DNA from: Phoronis australis
Taxonomy: Eukaryota; Phoronida; Phoronidae
Reading direction: 5' to 3'
Length of the DNA: 26,300 nt
Assembly (NCBI GenBank): GCA_002633005.1
Contig: NMRA01001264.1
Coordinates: 6,591 to 32,890, forward strand
Shown: positions 8,946 through 19,510 of the stretch, one piece after another
Layout of the letters: every line of letters starts with the position of its first letter
How positions within the stretch are numbered: position 1 is the stretch's first letter
Translations under genes and position numbers: made by a program
Notes under the pieces: model-generated
Databases searched by the model: none
Told to the model about the DNA's origin: nothing
What the model saw: the letters and a program-made list of their open reading frames with translations, nothing else

Positions 8946-10154
8946 TGACATTCAATATTTTTGATGTAATATTCATGCGCGTGGACATGAACAAAATCTT
9001 TCACAAAGCATCATAAAGAGGACATAAATGTCCTGGACTCCTTATTGATAAAGTAAATTGATATATGTTTGAGGCCAATTTAGATTTAAATTTGCTAGGC
9101 ACGAGTGAAACAGTTTAAATTCAAATTAAATAAGGTTTTTGGGCGTGACGCGTCTAAACGAATCATGTCATGATCTTTTCTCCGGTTACAAAATATTTCA
9201 AGCCAGCGGAGCCTTCCATTTTTAGTAAAGTTGGGGAACATGGAAATAGTCTTAACAGAAAAAAGACTTACTTTTTGTCTACGAAAATGAACCATTTATT
9301 GAAAAAATCAAAGATGAGAAACTCGTGATCTCTTATTTTTATTCAAAACAGGTCATATGAATATGAATAAGATGTTATCAACCTTAAAAACTCGGGCAGA
9401 CTTTGCTGACAAAATAAACTATAGCGAACTTCTACACAAGTAATAAGATTTGACTAAAGGCCTTTTAAAAACTTCAACAGGGCATTTGATACAAGTACAG
9501 AATTATCTATGTTTTGAAGACGTTGTTTTACCCGCAAACATGAAAACATTTGAAGTAAAAAATATGTAACTCGAGGAAAAATGTTCAATGCCTTCTGGTC
9601 TCGAGTATAATATTCATACCCAGGAGAGACTCGAAAAATGTCCATTTGCTTGACATGCATAAAGTAAAACCTACACATTTATACTCGAAGGACATTAGAC
9701 CCATGGGCCAGAAATCTGCCTTTGTAAAGATAAGACATGCAACGCAGTCTACTCCAGTTCACATCATAGTCTTATAGTCGTTGCTAGGGTTCTAGCACTT
9801 TGCGGCGCATAAATGACAACATGTGAGTTTACAAAGATTTTTTGTTTATTGCTTTCTCGCGAAACTTCCAAAACTGAGTAATAACTGCACAAAAAATCAC
9901 AAAATCAGCGATTGACCAACACACCTGCACTGTGCGTAGATCATCGATAACAAAACCAAGACTAAAGCGGGAAAACGCAGTTACAAGGCTAATGTCACGT
10001 GACCAACGAAGGAATCGGGGTACGACGTACAGGGTAATTACAAATGCACACAACTACCAAACAATACTTTTAATGGCCAAAGAATAACTACGTTTGCAGT
10101 AACAAGTAGTAGCATTCTCTTCGAGAAAAGTAATTTTGCAGAAATTACCTAACA
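8946..10154. other. No gene recognised
   Basis: AT-rich. Short open frames on the minus strand (near 9095-9295, 9454-9678 and 9829-10053) lack recognisable motifs. The sequence just left of 10155 could be the body of the SINE-like element described next, but I see no defined end. Confidence 0.5.
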
Positions 10155-10155
10155 A

Positions 10156-10230
10156 TTGCGCGGAATCAAACACGCTACCTCCGCACACGTAGCCGAACCC
10201 GTGTCTAACGCTCAGCCAAATCCGAGGCGT
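10156..10230 (-). repeat. tRNA-like SINE head or tRNA pseudogene
   Basis: Read on the minus strand, TGGCTGAGCGTT (10207-10218) matches the RNA polymerase III A-box TRGCNNAGYNGG at 10 of 12 positions. GTTTGATTC (10163-10171) matches the B-box core GWTCRANNC at 8 of 9. Their spacing of about 35 bases is in the tRNA range. The T-arm does not pair well and no clean acceptor stem forms, so a functional tRNA is unlikely. A tRNA-derived SINE head, with its tail toward lower coordinates, is my preferred reading. Confidence 0.5.
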
Positions 10231-11666
10231 TGTACATTTTTAGAAGCGTATTTTAGTAAGCTTAGAATTTTCAATCATTTTAAATGGTGAAGAAGACAGC
10301 CTTGATTCCATCGAATGACTTACGGAAAGTAGTAAGAATTGGGGATTAGTAATAAAAGCACAACACCGAAGTGAATTAAGTTGTTTTCTGGGTATCGTCT
10401 GTGAACATGTTGTATCGACATTTGATATTTGAAATAAATGAGGGGAATTCAATAACATAAATTTATCTGATAAAATTGTTATCACAAAATTCCCGTTTTG
10501 TCCAACAGTAAGATTAGTAGATATCCGTGCTATTTATGTGTAGAATACCCTTCTACGGCACTTTTAATGAGGAGTTTTCTGAATCAAATATTAGACAAAT
10601 GAAAATGTGCTCTTGTTTTTATCTCCATGGAAACATGCATACACGTGCCATATTCACACGCACTGACCCTTTGTGTGTGTGGCAAGACAAGGTTACTTTC
10701 CAAAATCTGAGACAGGTGCCTGTCCCACCATTTTGAATGCAATGAAATCGTGTAACCCCTCATATTGCTGGATTTGGTAAACATCGATCATAACCGAAAA
10801 TAATAAAATGGTGTTAGAAATGAAATTGGCAACATTTGTCAGTCATGGTCTTCTGTCTACTGCTGTACGTTGGACAACCTGGTGTTTTAATGTTTTAATT
10901 TCCGATGTCACGGAGAGGGGGAGCCAACATCGCAAGCAAGTAAAATGGAATTCTTTTCCAAACTAACAGATCAAAACAAATTTCGAATATAAAACTGTTA
11001 ATTGTCATTAAAATACATCGATTTTAAAAATTGTTTAAAAAACCATTAGAAGTGTTTTCTCATTAACCAAAGAACGACATGAGTTAAATACGCTGTTTTC
11101 CCTGTCAGATTACAACTACTTTTGAATAATTGATCTTAAAAAATTAAAGTTGGGTCAAACATGTCGGGCGCTGGTGATTGAGGAAACTTGGCGCTATGTT
11201 TTTGGTTTTCACTCAGCAAAACTTTTAATGTTCAATTTCAAAGTGGGAACACCTGTTTCAAGTTTCTGGTGATCGATTTTCTGAAGAAGGGCACTCTTCC
11301 TATAGACTCCGTGTTTTTTGTTAAAATATTGAAAAACTGGACATCGGACGTCAATATCCAATGTTCTTAAAAGTTATACGAAAATGATCATTCTTTTTCT
11401 TTATTTGTGAAAGCGTAAACATAAATCCCATTGTAACGTCGGTAAATGCCATGAATTTACAGAAATGACTTAGTACTGGCTTTATAAAGTCAAGCCGCTC
11501 TCTATTGTGATGGAGACGAAACATGGGAGTACAGGAATATGACTGACTCGAAAAAGTGCACATTTTGTAACGAGCGTTCGTTGTAGCCATAGAAGTAGAG
11601 ACTTAGAATGTCAACTCTCTCACGTATTTAAGCTTGCGATCACGAAACTAGCTGCCAGAGCACTCT
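10231..11666. other. No gene recognised
   Basis: AT-rich sequence with only short frames on both strands, none with domain motifs. Composition turns CpG-rich only after about 11640. Confidence 0.5.
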
Positions 11667-11710
11667 GGCCAACTCGCGATCGAGAACGCCCGGAAGGCGA
11701 TCGCGAACGA
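11667..11710 (+). repeat. 44-base CpG-rich repeat, inverted partner at 16743-16786
   Basis: Aligns without gaps to the reverse complement of 16743-16786 with 4 mismatches by hand count. It holds two direct copies of GCGATCGNGAACG (11676-11688 and 11697-11709). Two more copies of the motif follow at 12069-12081 (variant) and 12101-12113. Confidence 0.75.
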
Positions 11711-11731
11711 GACCTTGCACCTAAACGGCAG

Positions 11732-11755
11732 ATGCCGGTGACATACCCGGTGAGT
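11732..11755 (+). other. Possible short first coding exon with splice donor
   Basis: An ATG at 11732 opens six codons (M-P-V-T-Y-P) ending at a strong donor CCG|GTGAGT, directly after a CpG-rich patch. A good acceptor, TTTTTTCAG, lies at 12271-12279 before the zinc-finger relic. The pair could be the intron of that gene, but joining them in phase 0 gives a frame different from the fingers and soon meets a stop. This is weak evidence. Confidence 0.2.
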
Positions 11756-12279
11756 TTGTCATTTTCTTCTTAAATAGAGGCTACTTTGGTACGAATGCGA
11801 CTCACGGAAAAGCGTTACGGTTTAACTTTTGTTGTGAATATGAAATAATACTTGGCTTTTGCATATTTCTTAAAATTATGAGCACAGAAAGCAACGGCTT
11901 TCAGTAAAATGCCTTACGCCTCGTAAAGTGGACAATTTCATCTCGTTATCAACAATTAGAGGCGTGTGACGGTTATAGTTTAATTGCCCCTGGTGACATC
12001 TTTGTTGGATATGATTTGTGAAACAATTCGAGATATTAACCAATACAAGCATATCCTTGTGTGAGACGGCGGTCGGGAACGAAGTAGTTAATTCTCTAAG
12101 GCGATCGTGAACGCACCCTTTTTCTCTGCATTGGCCAGAATAGGCGTTCAAGTTACTGTGTTATGTTAATGATTTTGGAATAATACGTGCCATGAATTAG
12201 TTCACCGTTTTTTCATGTTTTGTTTGTGAGATTTAGCTTAACAAATACATGTATAAATAAATGCGTTTGATTTTTTCAG

Positions 12280-12689
12280 TTGACAGTAGACTCACGACGA
12301 GTCCTTCAGGGTGTTAACGTCCACGCCTTCAAAAAAGAGTAGCACAACTGCACAAAGGAGTGTGTGAATGTTGTGGAGCTTCGTTCACGAAGAAATAGAC
12401 TTTGTATGACCACGTGGCAATAGCACACAGTGACACTACGGCAAGCAAGAAATTTACAAGCCCTGTGATAGACGTGTTGGATGGGGCAAGAATTTTTTGT
12501 CGATATAAGAAAATACAACATGAAGCATCGTGCTCAGGAATCAAGTCGATTCAGTGTCTTATCTGCGATCAATGTTTCACGGAAAGAGTGTGCCCGACGC
12601 CACATATGCGTCAGAGCACAGGGACACTCCTATTTTGTGAATGTGGTATGTCATGCAAACAGTATGTCTCCTACATGCACAAGAAATAG
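12280..12689 (+). pseudogene. Degenerate C2H2 zinc-finger gene remnant
   Basis: In one frame the sequence keeps the spacing of C2H2 DNA-binding fingers. Finger 1 has Cys codons at 12363 and 12372 and His codons at 12411 and 12426 (C-x2-C-x12-H-x4-H), but an in-frame TAG at 12396-12398 interrupts it. Finger 2 has Cys at 12555 and 12564 and His at 12603. The last His (12615) is replaced by Ser, yet the TG linker follows. A third, shortened finger (C-E-C-G, ending H-K-K) precedes a stop at 12687-12689. A splice acceptor TTTTTTCAG lies immediately upstream (12271-12279). The nonsense codon, lost ligand and compressed third finger together indicate a decayed last exon of a zinc-finger gene. A sequencing error could explain the stop but not all three faults. 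Confidence 0.65.
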
Positions 12690-13348
12690 AAATGCTATGG
12701 TTTAAATCATCAAGTCCAGTGATGAAGGTTGTTAAGTCACTATAGTTTATTCAGATTTACAGAGTTTATGGTTGGTAGTTGTCCGAAGTTTTCTTAACTT
12801 TTTGTTTTGAAACTTTTATCCTCAAATTTCTTTCTATATTTGTGTTGTTTCAATAGGATCTTTAACAAAACCATAGCATTTTTTTAGTGTTGAATCAAAT
12901 TTAAATGGCCATACTTAGTGTCATTGGGTAATACTTACATACAATTGTTTTGACCAATTAATATTTCAAAAGAAAATATATGTCTATGATCATTGTAGAA
13001 TTTTTTATACTGTAGTTGTTGATTTCTTGTGAGAAACTTAATATGCTGTCTACCAGTCCGAAATACATTGTCTGTTATTCAGTGATGATTTAGTCTAATA
13101 CACTCCAAAATAATTATTAGGCAATGTTCAATAGATTTGTAATGTTGATTTCTCTAAAGCAATGTTTTAAATCTTTTTGTATGACCAATGTTGAGGTATA
13201 TATTGTAGTTGTTTTCCTGTGTCTTGAAGTGACCTCAAAGACAACATTTTGAATGCATTTTAAGAAAATCATAATACAGCATGTGTATTATAACTCGTCT
13301 CATTTTTTTCAATTTCACATTAAACTAGAAATCATGAACTGAAGATGC
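12690..13348. other. AT-rich stretch after the zinc-finger relic, no gene recognised
   Basis: Very AT-rich, resembling a 3' flank. No canonical AATAAA hexamer was found on the + strand, and no coding frame has motifs. Confidence 0.45.
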
Positions 13349-13460
13349 CAGTAGCGGATCTGCGTTTTCAGTAAGGGGGGTTCAGGATTCCTGCAAAGGT
13401 CGAATCGGAGGAGCGCAGCGCCGAGCTGGGGGAGGTCGAAAGATGGGTTCCCCCTACCGT
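13349..13460. mobile_element. Fragment of a CAGTGGCGGATC-family MITE-like element
   Basis: Starts CAGTAGCGGATCTGCG, one base off the CAGTGGCGGATC terminus at 6372, followed by GGGGGG and a CpG-rich stretch (GGAGCGCAGCGCCGAGC) and then GGGTTCCCCC. The opposite terminus is not recognisable, so this is probably a truncated copy. Confidence 0.5.
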
Positions 13461-14174
13461 GTAAGACAATTTTTTTTGTTTTTGTAGCCAAATAGTAAAA
13501 TTTCCATGCATCCTGGCGAGTTTCTGGCAGTTAACGTGTCTCTGAATTTTTTCTTAAGATAATTTAAAATCTTTCTCGATTTCGTATTATGAACTTGGCT
13601 CATGAGTTTCGTGAAACTATAATTGTGCACATCTTGGTATGAGTCATGCCACCAGCAAAAATTATTGTTGGAACATCTGTCTACACACACATTTTTAGCA
13701 TAGGAAAAGTCGTATACGAAAAAGTACAGGACCGGGATTAGGCAACTACCAAATATTCAAGAGCATAAGGAACACCGACGGCCAAGTAAAAACTCAACAC
13801 TTGAATATCAGATGATCGCGTGACAGCAGCCTCTCAAGTTGTTTAAGAACGAAGACCGTCACTGTTACGTCCGGGAATAAACAAAAATTCTGTCTCGTTA
13901 TGAGAATATCTGGCGAACAATGGTGCTCTCAGCTCATACTCTAATGTTAAAAGCGACAATTAAGTATCACTTTATTAAGCTGAATCACGTTGACTGTTGG
14001 GCTACGGCATGTCGCAACAACTGAAAAAATGACAAATGTATCAGGAAACAAATCTCCTGAAATTATTTTCACGGAACCAAAATATTATGTGCATCGTGGT
14101 GAAAAAAATATAAAAAAGCAAAAAAAAAAAGCAGTTCACAGAAAGGCCACATGTGCAATGAGAGTACACAAATA
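13461..14174. other. No gene recognised, A-rich tract
   Basis: Short frames only. An A-rich tract with few interruptions lies at about 14101-14131. Confidence 0.45.
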
Positions 14175-14422
14175 GGCTGGCCTGGTCCGTCGCTAGACCA
14201 AAAGTACACTGTACACCTTTGCTTATTATCCGTATTAAAAGTTGATCTGTCCCGGGACCAAACGGCAATGACTGAAATGAAAAGTTTAACAAAGCACCCT
14301 GTGGTGAAAAACATCACGAGACTAATTCGCCGAAGGCCGACCAGAAGTAGGCCTACACTGAAAGTCAATATCTACAAATCAAGTTGGCCTGGTCCCTTGC
14401 GACACCTAAAGTGCACTGTACA
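14175..14422 (+). repeat. Imperfect direct repeat pair about 210 bases apart
   Basis: The segment GGCCTGGTCC followed by a GCGA/GCTA block, ACC-AAAGT and CACTGTACA occurs at about 14178-14212 and again at about 14388-14422. Each copy contains CACTGTAC. Overlapping open frames here on both strands show no motifs. The pair may be a relic of a terminal repeat. Confidence 0.5.
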
Positions 14423-16369
14423 AAAATCTGAATTGAAAACTTCTCTCTAGACACTTTTAAATACCCAGTGGTTGCTCATGCGTGTATTTTACACATCTGT
14501 TGGTTAACTGCTGCGAGAGGTTGTCTAGGTAGGGTATTCCAACAGTTCTTCTGTAATCAACACTAAACGAAACAAGTACTGAGTACAAATTTAACCACGC
14601 ACTACGTGAAATGGATTTCGGTTATGAAGCAGATAAAGAGCCAAGTAGAAATACAAACCAGAATCAGTTTCTGTGCGCTCGTAGACCCTGTGTTGTACTG
14701 GGTAAATTTGGCATGTCCAAAAATAATTTCTATTTCGTTTTCATTGTACACAACCATCAAAGAAAACCGAAATTATGTACAAACTGTGTACAGTAGAATC
14801 ATAATTTATTACCTGTGTGTTTCTGCAGGAACATTAGTCCAGTGCTTCTGTTGCCTAGACTACCGAGGAATCCGTATATCTGATTCAATGGTTTGCTCGC
14901 CTTAGAACCATTCTACCCAGACATCTTCGATGTTTGTTCGTCAACTGCTGTGTCAATGAGCTTCTAAGCCTCTACAATGTTGGCATCTTGTTAAGCACTA
15001 AGCCCTCTGAGGTTGCCAAGTCCATTCAAAAGACTTACATGCGCAAATAAATTTGACCCGTTTACCATGGACTACTTCAAACCTAGACGATGTATCCCAG
15101 GACTTTGTTTGCATCTCTTGCAATTTTTGGAATAAACGTCCCAATGTCTGAAGACTTGAAACCCGAAGTTGTAACACCAAATAAACGCCCATGGGCACGG
15201 GTGTTTCATTGGGTGGTCCTTTCGGCGGAAATTACCAAATAGAAGATGGCAATGGTGCTTGTTGCAGGTAGGAAGACGATAGGTAATGAGGTCGCAAGGG
15301 TTCCATAGGAGGCCTACTGAACATCGCGCGAGTCCCGCAAGACTTTGCTGTGAAAGTACAGCCTACCAGCAATTTCTGGTACTGTACACTGTTTGCGAAT
15401 GCGATCACATTGTCAATGTGAGTGCCCTCGGGTACATTCCGTGTATAGACAGAACTTGTTAGGGTGCATCTTGAAACGAACTTGCGACCAGACCACAGCG
15501 CCCGCCACAACAGCAATTCTTCGCAAACAAGTTGATCGTTTGTTTAAAAAACATTACGTGTACACTGTATGATATTGCGCAAGACAACATTATTAGACAC
15601 CAGCCATATTCGAGTTACAAACGTGAGGAGTGTAATAGCATGACACGGCATGACAGATGAGGTAAAAATGTTGCTCGTCAATTGGACTGAATATGAGGGT
15701 TGCGACCCCACAGTATTTTCCCCAATGAAACCAAAACATATCTTAGAGTAAAGAAGCTAGTTACCTAAAGAAATCAGCTATAGAGCTGCTCTTTCACCGG
15801 TGGATCCATCTAAAATGCTTGGCTACTTCAGAAGTGTCGACGGAAGCCATTCTTTGACTTCACTGGCTATTTGTTTTTTTTTTTCCTTTTGCTGTCACAA
15901 TTTTAGCAAGAAGATTCGACACTCACTTTCACCTGCAGCAACAATTTGTTTACCCTGGCTGACACACCACATGGAACAATTCCTGGGTGAGTCTTCAGTT
16001 TAGAGCCCTTTGTTCCCACAGATTTCGTCTAAAAGTAGATGTCTGTATTTGAAAACCTTGGTAGGCTGTACCTTCACGTCGTGAGTAACATGTTCGTTGA
16101 AGCTCGCTTCACAATAATAACAGTGAACTTGTTTCCGGATATGAAAACAAAATCATCTGTGGAAATATCTATAACTAAGATAGCATTTTTCATGTACGTG
16201 TAGTGCTCATGGCGATTTACTGGATATATGCTATGCTATTGTTTAGTTTTGATACGAATGTAACACAGAATTGGCGCAAAATGTGATTAATTAATTGCAC
16301 CACTCTGATTTTGTAACGTTGTTCACGTTTTTTAAGTAAAAACTAATTATTGTTCTACACACCACGATG
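14423..16369. other. No gene recognised
   Basis: Two moderate minus-strand frames (15232-15516 and 14998-15198) are slightly less AT-rich than their surroundings. I recognise no domain, and no splice sites tie them together. The rest is AT-rich with no repeat I can support. Confidence 0.45.
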
Positions 16370-16786
16370 CGTTCCCGTTCGCATATCAATGCGCTCTCGA
16401 TCGCTTGTTTCAACAGAAAAGTATCGAAAATTCAGAGATCCTGAGAGAACTACGAAAAGCAAGCATTGCTTTACATCTTCAGGCGTCATTTCTTCATAAC
16501 TTTGAGATAAATTTATTGATATACTGCCAAAATGACCTACAAATCACTTTCGGCTCATGCGATGCCTCGGTCAAAGTAATTTTTCTCCAATAATTGGAAG
16601 AGACACTTTCCTAAACCTCTACCTATCCTTTCTCAATGTGTTACGCCGTGAACTTGTGCCTCTGTTTCTTCACTGAAAGTAGAAACAACGAAAATTCATC
16701 AAATTTACTCCCCTTGTCTGGCTTCTCTACTCTCGCCAAATTTCGTTCTCCATCGCCTTCGGGGCGTTCTCGATCGCGGGTTGGCC
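16370..16786 (-). repeat. Mirror-orientation set of the GCGATCGNGAACG motif
   Basis: On the minus strand, motif copies lie at 16765-16777 (exact), 16744-16756 (one change), 16392-16404 (one change) and 16370-16382 (variant). The arrangement is two pairs about 340-370 bases apart, as at 11676-12113 on the + strand. The inner sequences do not obviously align, so whether this is one repeat family is unresolved. Confidence 0.5.
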
Positions 16787-17029
16787 GGGGTGAACAGTTT
16801 ACACAGAAAATTCCAGGGTACCTGTTCGACTGACTATTGATCGACAGTTGTAGTTTTAAAATCAAGCCTAATTTCATTTCTTTATTTTAATCTTGTTGTT
16901 ATTGTTCATCAAGCGAGACTCTTGAGGTGCGGTTCTATATAGTCAGCGATTTCTCGGTAAATTTAGTCAACAAATCCCACAATTATACAGGCCATTTTTA
17001 TAAGCATCGACCGGTGACTCTGGGTGGAT

Positions 17030-17900
17030 GACCGCAGTAGCCATCGGTTGCATAGATGATATGCTGATTTGACTCACTGTTTCGCGCTTGCAAATCAAAA
17101 TCGTGTTTGACATGATATAATGTCAATTAAAAACCACCGATACCAGCATTTCACATAGCAAAACAAAACACTACTTTATCCGGCGATGGCGGCAAATGTA
17201 CACCGTACTGCGGAGTGTACCCTGACGCTATTTTAAATTTATTCCGTTTCGCAATATTTCAAAAAAGTAAACTTGTATAGAGTAAGGTAAAAAGTAGTCG
17301 GTGCCCTGGTCAAAGAAAACCTGAGAAAATTTTTCCATTGTGTGTTACAGTCCTCCATGTTACCACTTTTCAGAAGTTTCGTTTAATATTGTTTAGTAAA
17401 TTTTAAAGTATCGGAGTGTTCTTCAAGAAATTTGTTTTCGTAAACTTTCGTTTTGTTGTGGCACAAGTGAACTAATTAGTACTAATTATGATTGCTAACA
17501 ACTCAGGGATTTTTGCTCGCACTGACGCAATCGGGTAGGAAACAGAAGTTTTACTCTTATTGTCTTTCAACCAAACAAGCGCAAAATTTCACAACTTTAA
17601 ATATTTCAAGTTACACTTTTCTTTTTAGTTCAGACTTTTTCAATTCCTACAAATTCCAAGAGATCTTTATATGATATTAACTCAACGCCCGCTCTAAAGA
17701 ATCTATCTACGAAATTAAAGGTCTCAAATTTTGTTATATTTAAAGTACTTTTGTGAATTAAATCTATTATTTCAAGGAATATGACAAACAAAACGACAGT
17801 GGGTTACAGGACTTTCACTAGTATTCAGAATAATAATTATTATATGTTATGTACTTAATTTTCACAATGATATTTCTTAAAATTGTATTTTTATTCCCGG
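17030..17900 (+). repeat. Dispersed repeat family R, copy 2
   Basis: Shares an ordered series of blocks with 6080-7340 and, from about 17440, with 22045-22550. These include GCAGTAGCCATCGG, GGCGATGGCGGC, TACTGCGGAGTGTACC, TTTGCTCGCACTGACGCAAT, TACAGGACTTT and AATAATTATTATAT. It lacks the 285-base insertion seen in copy 1. It is the most complete copy at its left end, and no coding frame is present. Confidence 0.7.
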
Positions 17901-19327
17901 GGATTACTTGTTAAGTCAGAAATCACTTAACAGACGGACGACTAATTTGTACGTCCGTCACACCCACGAAATTGCAATTTTTCAGTCAATAGAAACAACC
18001 TCAGGTCTCATATTCACTTTCCAAACTTGCATAAGACACCATTTTTCTGACACGTAAACACCTGAAACAATTAAATATTACAAAATACAGCAATAAAATC
18101 AAGTGAAGAAGTTACTTCGGATTTAAACTAGATGCAATTTCAAAAGTATTTGCTGAAAAGTTTTACTTTACAGTGTCATCTAGAATTCAACTGCTTAAAT
18201 TAAGACAATTAAACATTATGAAATGTAAATAAAAGCTTTATTTTAATGAACTTGTTGTTTTTGTCACTGCCCTGGGTTGATAAAGATATCCTTAATTTTT
18301 AGAAAATTGCACAAGCAAAAAGTGTTCATATAACCGACTTCCTAAGGCGCTCTAGAGTTTAACTAACAAGAGAACTATTGGAATACATGTCAAGTTTTTG
18401 TTGCGCTGGTATCAACCAGTTATTTCCGCACTGATCCGCTATGTTACGTTTTGTGTTGAAAAAGCTGATGCTGGACATTTTTAAATGGTAGCAACCTTTG
18501 ACCTACTTTATTAAGCATTGGTTTCAACCTTCACTGACAGTAGTCGCTGTTGTGTTTTTCAGTGTCTTCAGTGATTTCGTTATACATGTAGATGGTTACG
18601 TTGACAAATTGTACTTGGTTTTGGAAAAAGAGGTACCTTAATCTCGCAATCTTTTAAGAAAGACTACTTTTCCTACTGAGCGTCAAGGAGATTGAATCAG
18701 CCTCATGAAACAGAACAGGGACGTCATTAATTAATTTGAACACCTGCCGTCAGGTGTCAGGTAAAAGAACTGTACTTGCTGTTATCAAATGGAACTACTC
18801 GGTCTAAACCGATACAAAATAGGTTAATTTTGGATGGTATTCTCCTTTAAGAAACGAAATAAGGGATTATTAGAGATCAGGGGAACAGCAGATGCAACTG
18901 GGAAAGAAACAAATATCTGACGAAATGTTCTCTGAAACTCGAAAAAATGCTATTGTGGATAAAGAAATTCATATCTATATCTCCATGATACGGGATGTGA
19001 TATTATTTAACGCCTCTCTTTAAAGATGAACAATCGTAAAATGGAGTTCCAATACTCATTTATCTTTTGTTGTTGCTATTACACCGTTGTTTTTTTTGCA
19101 TTTAGGTAACATACTTTGTTTTTGAATTGAATAATATTTTTAAACCAGCCAGGTATGAGAAAGGATAATTACCTAGGAATTAAATAATTTATAGTTAGCT
19201 TCTGGTATTAATATCAAGAACTGAAAAATTGCTTTCTAATGATATGCAATGGTTCTAATGCAATTCGGTTGAAAAACGGCGGAGTTGCGAACAGTTTTGA
19301 CAGTATAGTCCACAGCAATACACTCAC
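17901..19327. other. No gene recognised
   Basis: AT-rich, with only short frames. A palindrome around 18228-18245 places AATAAA on both strands over AGCTT. I see no genes converging on it. Confidence 0.45.
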
Positions 19328-19510
19328 CGGAACATTCTACGCTCACGCATGGGCGGTGCAACTTGAGCGGCCGCGAGATTGGAGTTGGCATTCCAGTGCG
19401 TAGGCGTTCCTCGCTTACCGATCCAACCTGCGCGAGAGTATCGCCTGGAGTTCTCTGGTCTTATAACACGCTTGTTTCTTTGTAAGTTCGTGTGCTGTAA
19501 CTCCAACCTT
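19328..19510 (-). other. CpG-rich island, possible minus-strand 5' exon
   Basis: A GC- and CpG-rich patch inside AT-rich DNA, with GCGGCCGC near 19367. Read on the minus strand it ends in GTTCCG|GTGAGT, a good splice donor at about 19327. An open frame of 60 codons crosses it without recognisable motifs. A 5' exon with its promoter is possible, but no matching downstream exon was recognised at lower coordinates. Confidence 0.2.

Noticed and set aside
10156-10230. Functional tRNA gene
   Set aside because: The T-arm and acceptor stem do not pair properly. Only the promoter boxes are tRNA-like.
14041-14450. Overlapping 83-99-codon frames on both strands
   Set aside because: Mutually overlapping frames with poly-Lys/Phe stretches from an A-rich tract, and no family motif.
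15232-15516. Minus-strand 94-codon frame as a gene or transposon fragment
   Set aside because: I could not link it to any family or to splice sites.
18228-18245. Palindrome with AATAAA on both strands, as a bidirectional polyadenylation site
   Set aside because: No convergent genes were seen near it. Chance is likely in AT-rich DNA.
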